A program made the position numbers and the translations under genes. From Halomarinibacterium sp041392125 (lineage in GTDB: Bacteria; Bacteroidota; Bacteroidia; Flavobacteriales; Flavobacteriaceae): a stretch of 64,000 nt of DNA. The DNA lies in NCBI GenBank assembly GCA_041392125.1, contig JAWKMR010000008.1:1-64000 (forward strand), given 5' to 3'. Under the pieces are notes generated by a model. It worked only from the letters and a program-made list of their open reading frames with translations, did no database searches and was not told the origin of the DNA. Below are positions 22,032 through 31,278 of this stretch, piece by piece. Numbering within the stretch: position 1 is the stretch's first letter; each line of letters opens with the position of its first letter.

Positions 22032-22649
22032 ATGTATTCAAAAAAAGAAGAAAATTGGAATATAATAACTCACGGAGCAGGCGTATTATTATCCATTGTG
22101 GCACTGGTCCTATTACTAGCATATACAACTGCTGAAACTATAAACACTTTCAGTATAATAGTTTATTCACTTACACTTTTCTTTCTTTATTCTGCTTCCA
22201 CACTTTATCATGCGATTAGTAATGTGAAATGGAGATTTTTCTTTAGAAAGCTAGATCATATAGGAATTTACTTTTTGATTGCCGGAACCTATACCCCAGT
22301 TGCATTAATTTCTTTGGTGGATGGTAATGGTTGGACAATTTTTTGGGCTGTTTGGGGTATTGCCATTACTGGCACAGTTCTAAAAATATTTTTTACAGGG
22401 AAATATGATAAACTATCCCTGTTACTCTATTTATGTATGGGGTGGTTAATTGTTTTTGATTTTAAAAATCTTTGGGAAGCTCAATCAATTTTAGGAATTA
22501 CTTTTCTTGGAGTAGGAGGCTTGTTTTATACACTAGGCACTATATTTTATGCTAATGAAAAAATTCCATACAATCATGCAATATGGCATGGCTTTGTTTT
22601 GGCAGGAAGCATTTTTCATTTCTTTTTTATATTTCTAGATGTAATTTAG
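22032..22649 (+). CDS. Hemolysin III family / PAQR-type membrane protein
   Basis: A 205-residue seven-helix protein of the TrhA/YqfA (PAQR) family. The conserved NIITHGAGVLLS opening, STLYHA near residue 57, KLDHIGIYFLIAGTYTPV and the C-terminal HAIWHGFVLAGSIFHF hold the metal-binding His positions of the family. The 'hemolysin' name is historical; bacterial members are linked to membrane-fluidity control. The ATG is only 17 bases after the rRNA terminator, so a private promoter would have to overlap 5S or its terminator. Confidence 0.92.
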   Translation: MYSKKEENWNIITHGAGVLLSIVALVLLLAYTTAETINTFSIIVYSLTLFFLYSASTLYHAISNVKWRFFFRKLDHIGIYFLIAGTYTPVALISLVDGNGWTIFWAVWGIAITGTVLKIFFTGKYDKLSLLLYLCMGWLIVFDFKNLWEAQSILGITFLGVGGLFYTLGTIFYANEKIPYNHAIWHGFVLAGSIFHFFFIFLDVI

Positions 22650-23314
22650 AGCAAATATGCCAATAAAACTCCTACTAAAATAGTACTAAGTTTTAATAGA
22701 TTAAACTTATGGTCTTTACTACTTTCAAAAAGAATGGTGGTAGATACATGTAAAAAAACACCAATAGCAATTGCATTTATTTCCGTGGCAAAGGGCTTTA
22801 AGAAATATACTTCTTCAGATAAAAAGCTTCCTAGCGGAGTCATTAAAGCAAATAAAGTTAAAAACAAAAGTGTTACTTTTTTTGAATATCCTGTTGAAAT
22901 AAAGTAGGCTGATAATATCACAGCTATCGGAATTTTATGAATTATAACTCCCAAAAGCATATCGTTATTTTCTGTAATTGGAAAACCTTCAATAATTGAA
23001 TGAATAGATAAACCTAAAAATAACAACCATGGAAACTGAAGGGTATTTGCATGAATATGAACATGACCATGTTCAGCCCCTTTAGTGATAAAATCTAAAA
23101 TAATTTGAAGCAAAATCCCAAGCATGATTAACAAACCAATATTGTTTTCTTGTTCTAAAAATACTTCAGGTAGTAATTCAAATAAGGTAATGGAAAGTAA
23201 AAATGCGCCGCTAAAAGAAAGCAAATATTGTTCAATTCCCATTTTTTTATTCAAAATAAATAGGGAAATTATATAGCCTATAACAATTGCTACTAAAGGA
23301 AAAATATAAACCAT
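22646..23314 (-). CDS. ZIP family divalent metal transporter
   Basis: A 222-residue membrane protein with about eight helices. The helix-IV-type signature HSIIEGFPI (near residue 103) and a following HKIPIAVILS motif carry the metal-coordinating His and Glu of ZIP transporters. A His-rich loop (GHVHIHAN) precedes them. The transported ion is probably zinc or iron, inferred from the family. The stop overlaps that of the convergent hemolysin III-type gene by four bases. Confidence 0.88.
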   Translation of the reverse strand: MVYIFPLVAIVIGYIISLFILNKKMGIEQYLLSFSGAFLLSITLFELLPEVFLEQENNIGLLIMLGILLQIILDFITKGAEHGHVHIHANTLQFPWLLFLGLSIHSIIEGFPITENNDMLLGVIIHKIPIAVILSAYFISTGYSKKVTLLFLTLFALMTPLGSFLSEEVYFLKPFATEINAIAIGVFLHVSTTILFESSKDHKFNLLKLSTILVGVLLAYLL

Positions 23315-23348
23315 GTTTATTTAATGGAAATACCCCACTAAAATAGGC

Positions 23349-23356
23349 TATTTTTG
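23349..23356 (+). promoter_or_regulatory. -7 promoter element for the RlmL-type gene
   Basis: TATTTTTG followed by C, a match to TAnnTTTG, 21 bases ahead of the ATG at 23378. Confidence 0.5.
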
Positions 23357-23377
23357 CAAAGTCATTGATACGATTTC

Positions 23378-24535
23378 ATGGAAAAAAAATTTCAAATGGT
23401 GGCCAAGACCTTGTTTGGTTTGGAAGATTTATTGGCTCATGAACTTTATGAACTAGGTGCCTCTGCCGTAGAAAAAGGTATTAGAAGCGTTTCCTTTGAA
23501 GGGGATACAGGATTTATGTATAAAGCAAATCTTTGCTGCAGGACGGCAATTAAAATTTTAAAGCCTATTGCTTACTTTAATGTTTTTTCTGAGGAAGATA
23601 TTTATAAAAAGGTATATGAAATTCCTTGGGAGAAGTTTATGAGCAGTGATGGTTCTCTTGCTGTTAATGCTACTGTTTTTTCAGAAGTTTTTACGCATTC
23701 TCAATACATTGCCTTAAAAACAAAAGATGCTATTGTGGATCGATTTCGAGATAGAGAAGGAGTGCGTCCGGATGTTGATTTGGAGCATCCTACACTTCGG
23801 ATTAATATTCATATTGATAGAAATATTTGCACGGTTTCTCTGGATAGTTCCGGAGAATCGTTGCATAAAAGGGGATATAAAGTAAGTTCTGCATTGGCAC
23901 CTATTAATGAAGTATTGGCTTCCGGGATTTTGATGCTTTCTGGATGGAAGGGGCAGTGCGATTTTTTGGATCCTATGTGCGGAAGTGGTACTTTTTTAAC
24001 AGAAGCAGCCATGATTGCGTGTAATATCCCGGCTAATTTGAATAGAGATGAATTTGGTTTTGAAACTTGGCCGGATTTTGATTCAGATTTATACGAAGTT
24101 ATTGAAAACGCAGCTTTAAAGAGAATTAAAGATTTTCGATATAAGATATTTGGATTCGATATAGACGATATCTCACTTAAAAAGGCCAAAGAAAATGTGA
24201 AAAATGCCAATCTCCAGGATTTTATTGAAATTAAAAAGCAAAATTTCTTTGAATCTCAAAAAGAAAATGAGGATTACCTCTACTTGGTTTTTAACCCACC
24301 GTATGATGAGCGACTTTCTGTAAAAAACATCGCAGAATTTTATGGAAACATAGGAAACACCCTAAAGCACGGCTATCCGGGATCACAGGCCTGGATGATT
24401 ACCAGCAACATGGAAGCTTTAAAAAATGTAGGTTTGCGACCTTCTCAAAAAATAAAATTATTTAATGGGAAGTTGGAAGCCAAATTGGTGAAATATGAAA
24501 TGTATTCTGGAAGTAAAAAGGCAAGTAAACAATAA
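23378..24535 (+). CDS. THUMP-domain class I SAM-dependent rRNA methyltransferase (RlmL N-terminal-like)
   Basis: A 385-residue protein with a THUMP RNA-binding domain (about 45-155) followed by a UPF0020 Rossmann methyltransferase domain. Motif I-like FLDPMCGSGTFLTEAAM lies near 205, and the N6/N2 methyltransferase NPPYDERL motif near 306-309. This matches the N-terminal half of E. coli RlmL, which makes m2G2445 in 23S rRNA, so that activity is inferred. The RlmK half is absent, as is common outside Gammaproteobacteria. It is separated by one base from the convergent DUF6048 stop. Confidence 0.9.
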   Translation: MEKKFQMVAKTLFGLEDLLAHELYELGASAVEKGIRSVSFEGDTGFMYKANLCCRTAIKILKPIAYFNVFSEEDIYKKVYEIPWEKFMSSDGSLAVNATVFSEVFTHSQYIALKTKDAIVDRFRDREGVRPDVDLEHPTLRINIHIDRNICTVSLDSSGESLHKRGYKVSSALAPINEVLASGILMLSGWKGQCDFLDPMCGSGTFLTEAAMIACNIPANLNRDEFGFETWPDFDSDLYEVIENAALKRIKDFRYKIFGFDIDDISLKKAKENVKNANLQDFIEIKKQNFFESQKENEDYLYLVFNPPYDERLSVKNIAEFYGNIGNTLKHGYPGSQAWMITSNMEALKNVGLRPSQKIKLFNGKLEAKLVKYEMYSGSKKASKQ

Positions 24536-24536
24536 A

Positions 24537-25244
24537 CTATCGCTTTACTATTGGGATTAAATACGATAAGCTATATCCATATCCCACCCCAAATTCACTA
24601 AAATCGTAGGTGCGGTTAAATCCAGGAACAATTAAGTTATCAAAATTATCGGGTGTTTTATTACTCACCATCCGTTTTACTTGCACATTAATACCGACGT
24701 AAAGATTAGTAAAGACTTCGGTTTTAACTCCTAAAATGAATTCTACCCAACTGGCATTCAAATTGTTGAACTCTAAAGGTTCGGTTCTTATTTCTGTTGG
24801 AAAGATAGTATTCGTAGTGTAAATAGGGTAACGGGTTAATTCTTCAGAAAACGTGGCAAATCCGTATCTTAATCCAGCCGTAATGGCATTATTCATTCCC
24901 ACCCAATTATTATATGCGTTGTAATCTGCTCCTATTTTGAAGTAACTACCCGAAATAGTCGCCTTCAAATTATCTTCATCCCAATCACGAGTTTCATTGC
25001 CTATTTCTGCAGCAGCATAGAATTTTTTATAAAAACGTAAGTCTCCCACTATTTCAAAGCCGGAATAGCCTTTTTCAAAGGCAGTTCGGGCAAGTTTTGA
25101 AATATCCCCTCCAATTCGCAATCCGTATTTTTGCTTTTGAACTTGAATTGAGTCGGATACAGTTTCAGTAGATTCTTGTGCTTTCATTGCTAGTGAAGCA
25201 CAAAAAATACTAATGGTAAATAGTAAGGTGTACTTCATTGTCAT
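24537..25244 (-). CDS. DUF6048 family protein
   Basis: A 235-residue secreted protein: signal peptide to about residue 22 (FCASLAMKAQ), then alternating beta strands typical of an outer-membrane barrel (FKIGADYNAYNNWVG, FGVGYGYSLSYLIP). It belongs to a flavobacterial family of unknown function. Starts at 25244 or 25238 are both possible. Either makes the gene overlap the end of the upstream DUF6452 gene by 29-35 bases, so the two are translated from overlapping reading frames. Confidence 0.8.
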   Translation of the reverse strand: MTMKYTLLFTISIFCASLAMKAQESTETVSDSIQVQKQKYGLRIGGDISKLARTAFEKGYSGFEIVGDLRFYKKFYAAAEIGNETRDWDEDNLKATISGSYFKIGADYNAYNNWVGMNNAITAGLRYGFATFSEELTRYPIYTTNTIFPTEIRTEPLEFNNLNASWVEFILGVKTEVFTNLYVGINVQVKRMVSNKTPDNFDNLIVPGFNRTYDFSEFGVGYGYSLSYLIPIVKR

Positions 25245-25707
25245 TATTAATTGTAGTTTGCTGTATTTCAGTATTTAAAATCCAATTACCATTTAAAGCT
25301 TCCTCTTCCACAGCGACAAAAAAGTCGTTGTAATTCATTTTAAAACCACAAGCTCTATTTATATAAACTTCTTGTCTTGAATAATTAAAAGAGATGGTGT
25401 CAAAGTTATTTTCAGTGTCGCTTGTACTGTTCAATTCAAAAAGAAAAGATGAAATGTCTGCTTCAGTATCTAATGGAATGGAGACAATAGTATCATTTAC
25501 GGCAGTTGCAGTTACTTGAGTACTATCTACGTTGTTTACATAAATAAGCAAATCTTTCACCGCTTTTGTAGATTCTCTATCTGCATTGTCTCGAAACTCA
25601 ATCACTAAAAGTGGCGTGGTGGCAGTATCTTCCGGGCAAATATCATCTCTTGTACAGCCGAAAAAGGCTAGTACTAATAAAAAAGCGAAAATTGAAATTC
25701 TTATCAT
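25210..25707 (-). CDS. DUF6452 family lipoprotein
   Basis: A 165-residue predicted lipoprotein: signal FAFLLVLAFFGC with the lipobox Cys at residue 18. The rest is beta-rich and starts with TPLLVIEFRDNADRE. The function is unknown. Its start overlaps the rlmD stop by one base and its end overlaps DUF6048, so rlmD-DUF6452-DUF6048 form one transcription unit. The pairing with DUF6048 suggests a lipoprotein that works with the barrel protein, which is inference. Confidence 0.8.
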   Translation of the reverse strand: MIRISIFAFLLVLAFFGCTRDDICPEDTATTPLLVIEFRDNADRESTKAVKDLLIYVNNVDSTQVTATAVNDTIVSIPLDTEADISSFLFELNSTSDTENNFDTISFNYSRQEVYINRACGFKMNYNDFFVAVEEEALNGNWILNTEIQQTTINNDNEVHLTIYH

Positions 25708-27122
25708 TACTTCATCCTTTTTTCCAAAAGTACAACATTTTCTACGTGATGTGTTTGTGGAAACATATCTACGGGCTGCACTTTAGTAACTTTATAAAAA
25801 GAATCCATTAAGCTTAAGTCTCTTGCTTGGGTAGCGCTGTTACAGCTTACATACACAATTCGAGATGGAGAAAGTTTAATGAGTTGCTCTACCACATCTT
25901 TATGCATTCCATCTCTTGGCGGATCCGTGATAACTACGTCTGGTTTACCGTGAGTAGCAATAAATTGATCGTTAAAGACCTTTTTCATGTCCCCCACATG
26001 AAAACTAACGTTTTCAATGTTATTTAATCTTGCGTTTTCTTTAGCGGCATCAATAGCATCGGGAACGGCTTCAATTCCTACTACTTTTTTTGCTTTTTGT
26101 GAAACAAACTGTGCTATTGTTCCGGTGCCGGTGTATAAGTCGTATACTAGTTCATTTCCGGTTAAGCCTGCAAAATTGCGTGTAATTTTATAAAGTTCAT
26201 AGGCTTGCTCACTATTTGTTTGATAGAAAGACTTCGCATTAATTTTGAAACGTAAACCTTCCATCTCTTCAAAAATATGATCTCTTCCGAAGTAACAAAT
26301 CACTTCTTGGTCATAAAGTGTATCATTTGGTTTTGAGTTAATAACATATAGTAAAGAGGTTATTTCGGCAAATTCTTCTGAAATAGCGGTTAGTAAAGCT
26401 TCTCTTTTTTCTTTATCTTCATAATAAAACTGTAACAAAACCATGACCTCGCCAATAGAGCTATTTCGAATCATGAGTGTGCGTAAAAACCCTTCTTGAC
26501 TTCTGGTATTGAAGAAAGAGAGCGATAGTTCTTCAGCTTTCTTTTTGACAAAACCTCTAATACTATTACTGGGATCGGCTTGTAAATAACATTTGTTAAG
26601 GTCTAATATTTTATCCCACATTCCAGGAATATGGAATCCTAGTGCATTTCTATTTTTTATCGTTTGGTGGCTTTCAATTTGTTGTTTTGTGAGCCATTTA
26701 CTATCACTAAACGAAAATTCCATTTTATTTCGATAAAAATATTCTGAAGAAGAACCAAGAATAGGATTTAAGCTGGGTAGTTCAATTTTTCCGAGACGTT
26801 TTAAATTATTTTCAACTTCATTTTGTTTGTAATATAACTGATGCTCGTAGCCTAAGTTTTGCCATTTACATCCGCCACAAACACCAAAATGTTCACAAAC
26901 AGGAGTTGTTCTTTTTTCAGAATATTTTAAAAAGGAAACAGCAGTTCCCTCATAATATCCACTCCGTTGCTTTGTAGTTTGAATCGTTGCAATATCTCCG
27001 GGAACAGTATTATTAATAAAAACAACTTTGCCATCTGGAGCTTTAGCAACGGCTTTGCCTTTTGCTCCTGCATCAATTACTTCTATATTTTCAAATACTT
27101 TCCTTGTGTTTTTACGTCCCAT
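25707..27122 (-). CDS. rlmD: 23S rRNA (uracil-5-)-methyltransferase RlmD-type
   Basis: A 471-residue SAM-dependent RNA m5U methyltransferase. The N-terminal TRAM domain (about 10-65) precedes the Fe-S cysteines CEHFGVCGGCKW near 75-86. Then come the substrate domain and Rossmann fold (DLYTGTGTIAQFVS), with catalytic Cys in VYVSCNSATQARDL. I chose the ATG at 27122 (MGRKNTRKVFENIEV) over an upstream one because homologues begin near the TRAM domain. The target (U1939 in E. coli) is inferred. It is the first gene of a three-gene unit. Confidence 0.93.
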   Translation of the reverse strand: MGRKNTRKVFENIEVIDAGAKGKAVAKAPDGKVVFINNTVPGDIATIQTTKQRSGYYEGTAVSFLKYSEKRTTPVCEHFGVCGGCKWQNLGYEHQLYYKQNEVENNLKRLGKIELPSLNPILGSSSEYFYRNKMEFSFSDSKWLTKQQIESHQTIKNRNALGFHIPGMWDKILDLNKCYLQADPSNSIRGFVKKKAEELSLSFFNTRSQEGFLRTLMIRNSSIGEVMVLLQFYYEDKEKREALLTAISEEFAEITSLLYVINSKPNDTLYDQEVICYFGRDHIFEEMEGLRFKINAKSFYQTNSEQAYELYKITRNFAGLTGNELVYDLYTGTGTIAQFVSQKAKKVVGIEAVPDAIDAAKENARLNNIENVSFHVGDMKKVFNDQFIATHGKPDVVITDPPRDGMHKDVVEQLIKLSPSRIVYVSCNSATQARDLSLMDSFYKVTKVQPVDMFPQTHHVENVVLLEKRMK

Positions 27123-27276
27123 AGGCGCAAAAGTAAGGTCTTTCTGTAAAAAATATGTACAAAATTTAGTAATTTGCACCCAAGGATGATTTCTCTCCTC
27201 CGCTGAATTTTCGACTCTCGAAAAAATAAAGGTATAGCAGGAATTTTTTAGTACAAACTTTTTAAAAATTTATGTT

Positions 27277-28521
27277 ATGGCAGTTTTAGAACAAACGTCG
27301 TCTCAAAAAGCAATTGATTTAGAAAACCACTATGGGGCTCACAATTATCACCCATTGCCTGTAGTACTTTCAAAGGGTGAAGGGGTTTTTGTATGGGATG
27401 TTGAAGGTAAAAAGTATTACGATTTTCTTTCAGCATATTCTGCGGTAAATCAGGGTCATTGTCATCCAAAAATTATTGATGCATTAACACAACAAGCTAA
27501 AAAGTTAACCCTTACTTCGCGTGCTTTTTATAATGATATGTTAGGGAAGTATGAACAATTTGCTTCAGAATACTTTGGTTTTGATAAGCTTTTGCCTATG
27601 AATACAGGTGCCGAAGCTGTTGAAACAGCTTTGAAAATTTGTCGCCGATGGGCTTACGAAGTAAAAGGAATTTCAGAAAACGATGCGCAAGTCATTGTTT
27701 GTAAAAACAATTTTCACGGAAGAACAACAACCATCATCTCTTTTTCTAATGATCCTGTGGCGCGTAAAAACTTTGGGCCATACACTCAAGGATTTATAAA
27801 AATTGAATACGATAATCTTCAAGCTTTAGAGGAAGCCTTACAATCTAACCCAAATGTAGCTGGTTTTTTAGTTGAACCTATTCAGGGAGAGGCGGGAGTT
27901 TATGTACCTTCAGAAGGGTATTTAGAAACTGCAAAAGCTTTGTGTGAAAAATACAATGTTCTTTTTATTGCAGATGAAGTTCAAACCGGAATTGCACGGA
28001 CAGGGAAACTACTTGCAATAGATCATGAAAACGTAACGCCTGACATTTTGATTTTAGGGAAAGCACTAAGTGGGGGAGTGTATCCGGTTTCTGCAGTGCT
28101 AGCAAATGATGCGATTATGAATGTTATTACTCCGGGGTCTCATGGTTCTACCTTTGGAGGGAATCCTATTGCTGCTGCAGTAGCTATTGCTGCATTGGAC
28201 GTTGTTAAAGAAGAACAATTGGCTCAAAATGCGGATAGACTTGGGGTAATTTTCAGAAGGGAATTAACTAACTATATAGAAACAAGTTCTATCGCTACTT
28301 TAGTGAGAGGAAAAGGGCTATTAAATGCAATTGTTATTAATGATTCAGAGGAAAGTGACACCGCCTGGAATATCTGTTTACGGTTAAGAGATAATGGACT
28401 ATTGGCGAAGCCTACTCACGGAAATATTATTCGGTTTGCACCACCGCTGGTTATGAATGAAGAACAATTGATGGATTGTGTTTCTATTATTATAAAAACA
28501 TTGAAAGAGTTTGAGAAATAA
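27277..28521 (+). CDS. rocD: Ornithine--oxo-acid transaminase
   Basis: A PLP enzyme converting ornithine and 2-oxoglutarate to glutamate semialdehyde and glutamate. The 414 residues match the family length. NYHPLPVVLSKGEGVFVWDV is the typical N-terminus and NNFHGRTTTIISFSND lies near 146. ADEVQTGIARTG carries the PLP-binding Asp, and LGKALSGGVYPVSAV holds the Schiff-base Lys near residue 262. It stands alone, divergent from rlmD, and ends in a strong terminator. Confidence 0.95.
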   Translation: MAVLEQTSSQKAIDLENHYGAHNYHPLPVVLSKGEGVFVWDVEGKKYYDFLSAYSAVNQGHCHPKIIDALTQQAKKLTLTSRAFYNDMLGKYEQFASEYFGFDKLLPMNTGAEAVETALKICRRWAYEVKGISENDAQVIVCKNNFHGRTTTIISFSNDPVARKNFGPYTQGFIKIEYDNLQALEEALQSNPNVAGFLVEPIQGEAGVYVPSEGYLETAKALCEKYNVLFIADEVQTGIARTGKLLAIDHENVTPDILILGKALSGGVYPVSAVLANDAIMNVITPGSHGSTFGGNPIAAAVAIAALDVVKEEQLAQNADRLGVIFRRELTNYIETSSIATLVRGKGLLNAIVINDSEESDTAWNICLRLRDNGLLAKPTHGNIIRFAPPLVMNEEQLMDCVSIIIKTLKEFEK

Positions 28522-28536
28522 AGCGATAAAATAAAT

Positions 28537-28569
28537 AAAAAAAGCGACGCCAAATGGGTCGCTTTTTTT
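28537..28569. terminator. Bidirectional terminator between rocD and the CCC-motif gene
   Basis: AGCGAC pairs with GTCGCT around a nine-base loop. Seven A precede the stem and seven T follow it. Confidence 0.88.
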
Positions 28570-28587
28570 ATTAGCGAATGGAAAAGG

Positions 28588-28911
28588 TTACATTCCGTAC
28601 TTTTCAAGCATTTCTTGTTGCATATTCATAATTCCGTCTGATCCAAGTGTTGCAAATAACCAAACCGTGTATATTAAATAAATGACATTAAGAGCGATCC
28701 CAATATAGGCAAGTATCTTTCCGGTTTTAACATTTTGAAAGCCACTATATTGTTCTGGATTTTCCATGTAGGTCTGTGTTGCTTTCTTAGCCATTACAAT
28801 TGCAATGATACCAAATATTAAGCCTAGCACACCATAGCAACAGCAAGTTACAATTGAAATGATACCAAACACTAGTATTAGTGTAGAATTGGGTAATTTT
28901 TGTTGTTCCAT
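28588..28911 (-). CDS. CCC-motif membrane protein (DUF4190-like)
   Basis: A 107-residue two-helix protein. The first helix contains three adjacent cysteines (VTCCCYGVLGLIFGIIAIVMA), the hallmark of the flavobacterial CCC-motif membrane protein family. A second helix follows from about residue 67. The function is unknown. It is followed upstream on the same strand by a DUF2752 gene 71 bases away, a frequent partner for this kind of small membrane protein in Flavobacteriaceae. Confidence 0.8.
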   Translation of the reverse strand: MEQQKLPNSTLILVFGIISIVTCCCYGVLGLIFGIIAIVMAKKATQTYMENPEQYSGFQNVKTGKILAYIGIALNVIYLIYTVWLFATLGSDGIMNMQQEMLEKYGM

Positions 28912-28982
28912 AATTTTGTTGTTTAGTTAGTATTCTTTAAATGTAAGTAAAAATCTTTAGGTTTCAAGATTTTCATTTTATT

Positions 28983-29270
28983 TTATAGGTGAAAAATGAA
29001 ATTCATCTTTATAAAATAGCTAATTATAATAATGAGAATATTGATAGCAATTAAAAAAATCTTGACAGGCCTTTCGTATTTAAATTTAATAAATAATGTG
29101 GTAATCAAAAATATAGCTAAAAGTATAAGAGTATAAATAGCGGGGTACATTTTAAAAGCCAAAATAAATTCTCCCCTAAAAAGAAGGGCTGTAGCACGTT
29201 GTATGCCACAGCCCAAGCATTCAATTCCAAAAAGCTGCTTATTAAGACAAGGGAGCATATACTCTTCCAT
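28983..29270 (-). CDS. DUF2752 domain membrane protein
   Basis: A 95-residue membrane protein with the DUF2752 signature CPGCGxxR-like, here ECLGCGIQRATALLFRGEF (residues 17-35). Two helices follow. The function is not known. It lies 15 bases downstream of the stop of the T9SS-sorted protein gene on the same strand, so it may share its transcript. Confidence 0.82.
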   Translation of the reverse strand: MEEYMLPCLNKQLFGIECLGCGIQRATALLFRGEFILAFKMYPAIYTLILLAIFLITTLFIKFKYERPVKIFLIAINILIIIISYFIKMNFIFHL

Positions 29271-29285
29271 GTCTTACTAATTAAA

Positions 29286-31121
29286 TTATTTATTAACTAC
29301 GTTAATTTTATATACGATAGTTTGATCATCGATTGTCGTTAATCTCACTACATAAACAGCATCGCTTAAATTTCCGGTAGGGAAAGATAGTTTTGTACTA
29401 TTCCCAACGTTACTTGCAGAATAAACTAACTTTCCACCCATATCAAAAATATTGAGCGATTTAATGTCATAAGTATCAGGGTTGCTAACTTCCAATTGTT
29501 TTGCAGGGTTATTCTGGAAAAATTCTACATTTTTTTGAGAAGCTGCGTTATTTCTTGAAATAACAGGAATATCATCGTCATCATTATTAGGTTTATACTC
29601 TTTGAATGTTATATAAAACCTATTCTCATAAGTGCCGGCAGGTAATAGAATGCTAGCCGGAATAACTTCAGCATTTTCAGATTCTTCTTTAATTTCTTGA
29701 TATCTATTGTTTAAGATATCATACAAGTATACCTTAATATTGGGAAGCTTAACAATTTCAATTGCTCTTAAATCAATTTTAGTTTGTTGATTTAGCTTGA
29801 ATGCAACTGGAATATGCTTGTCAATCTCAAAAGGAACGGTTTCAATCACTAATTTTCTTTCATCAACTCCAAGATCTGTTTTGAAGGTAAAATAGGTTTC
29901 TGCAGTGGCATCCATCGGGTGAAAGCCATCTTGACCTTGGTCATAACCATCAGTTGAGTTTTCTGAAAATAATAAAACATTTTCCCGTGTGTGTCCATCA
30001 TTGAAAACACTTACAAAACGAATTTGTGGCCATCTTTCATCCTCAGTTTCAGACGGAGTAGAATTTCCATCATTATTTCTAAATTGGGAATTGTTGGCAA
30101 GTCCTTCTTTCACAAAAACCCTTTGGCTATTATTAATGGTTACGTTTCCATTTGTATTTCCAATGAGCATAAATCCTTGCCCAATAGGAGCGTAGCGTCT
30201 TTCATAGGTAGCTCCGGAGCCATACGAACCTGATGAAGATCCACTAGAATTCCATTGTTGAAAAGTAGCTGTTGTATATGTACCTCCAGGACCACCCGCA
30301 GGAACCCAAGTACCATACCCTCCACGATTTGCTATGTAAGTATGGGAATCTATCGTTCTATCTTCATCCCAATACCAAATAGAAGCTAGGGAAGCATTGT
30401 CTGTGAATACCTGAGCTAAGTCTAATGCAGAAGGATATGGATTTCCTGAAAGAGTCATCATTAGGTTATCCACTGGAATCACAAAACTACCATTATTTGG
30501 TCTTCCTCTAAAATCATAATTTTGGTCATGATTTGTTGTTCCTAGACCCTTCATTGTAAAACCAAACCCAGGAGGAATATTGTAATTTTGTCTAACAAGG
30601 GTATAATTGCTTGCAGCTTCAGTACCTGGCGTAGTATGTGTGTAAATCCATCGGTTAGAAATTGTAAAAGGGCTAATAAAACCATTATGACCAAAAGTGT
30701 GATTTGCTTGGGTGGCAGCTGTAGGTCCTGTAGGGTTATAGTAGCTTAATATCCCAAAATTTTTATTTCCTGGTGTTCCACCACTCAACGTCGGGTTTCC
30801 TATAGGAGAGCACCAATAGGTATAATCCCAAGAATCATCATCTGGAGTATTTTGTTGAACAGAAAGAAGACCAGTTCCACTGTTTGAGGAAGCTGTGGCT
30901 CCTTGGATTAACTGTGAATCATTTCTTAAGTAAATACTGGCTCTTGTGTTTGGGTCATTAGTGTTTTGCACCAAATTTACATCTTGCTCAACAAATAGTA
31001 GTTGATCATTAACATAGATGTAAGAATCTGTTGAAGTAGTTGTATTCGGGGTAACATACAACTGCGCACGTAAGCTATTAGCACATGCCAAAGTAATTAA
31101 TAATAGTAGTAGGTTTTTCAT
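29286..31121 (-). CDS. Large secreted protein with T9SS type A sorting domain
   Basis: A 611-residue exported protein with signal peptide (MKNLLLLLITLACANSLRA) and a long Gly/Ser/Thr/Asn-rich body without a family I recognise. The C-terminal sorting domain of about 80 residues has the typical KSLNIFDMGGKLVYSAS and GNLSDAVYVVRLTTIDDQTI strands and ends in YKINVVNK. The sorting domain sends proteins through the type IX system to the surface or outside. Aromatic and Gly-rich repeats (YGSGATYERRYAPIG) suggest an adhesive or structural role, but I see no catalytic motif. Confidence 0.85.
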   Translation of the reverse strand: MKNLLLLLITLACANSLRAQLYVTPNTTTSTDSYIYVNDQLLFVEQDVNLVQNTNDPNTRASIYLRNDSQLIQGATASSNSGTGLLSVQQNTPDDDSWDYTYWCSPIGNPTLSGGTPGNKNFGILSYYNPTGPTAATQANHTFGHNGFISPFTISNRWIYTHTTPGTEAASNYTLVRQNYNIPPGFGFTMKGLGTTNHDQNYDFRGRPNNGSFVIPVDNLMMTLSGNPYPSALDLAQVFTDNASLASIWYWDEDRTIDSHTYIANRGGYGTWVPAGGPGGTYTTATFQQWNSSGSSSGSYGSGATYERRYAPIGQGFMLIGNTNGNVTINNSQRVFVKEGLANNSQFRNNDGNSTPSETEDERWPQIRFVSVFNDGHTRENVLLFSENSTDGYDQGQDGFHPMDATAETYFTFKTDLGVDERKLVIETVPFEIDKHIPVAFKLNQQTKIDLRAIEIVKLPNIKVYLYDILNNRYQEIKEESENAEVIPASILLPAGTYENRFYITFKEYKPNNDDDDIPVISRNNAASQKNVEFFQNNPAKQLEVSNPDTYDIKSLNIFDMGGKLVYSASNVGNSTKLSFPTGNLSDAVYVVRLTTIDDQTIVYKINVVNK

Positions 31122-31278
31122 ACTTTTTATGTTTATGAAGGGTCTATTTGGGGTAAAGCCTTCTATTCTATTTTGTAAAAATAATATTATTTTTCAAATT
31201 TTAGCATTTTTTGAGAGTATTTTCCTCAATTTTAGCGTGTTTTGAAAAATATTTAAAATTGCAGATGACTACTTTTTT

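Noticed and set aside
22032..22649. A true hemolysin or virulence gene
   Set aside because: The name is historical; the seven-helix PAQR family is better linked to membrane regulation.
23809..24210. A 133-codon minus-strand frame inside the RlmL-type gene
   Set aside because: It is antisense to a conserved methyltransferase domain and shows no recognisable protein.
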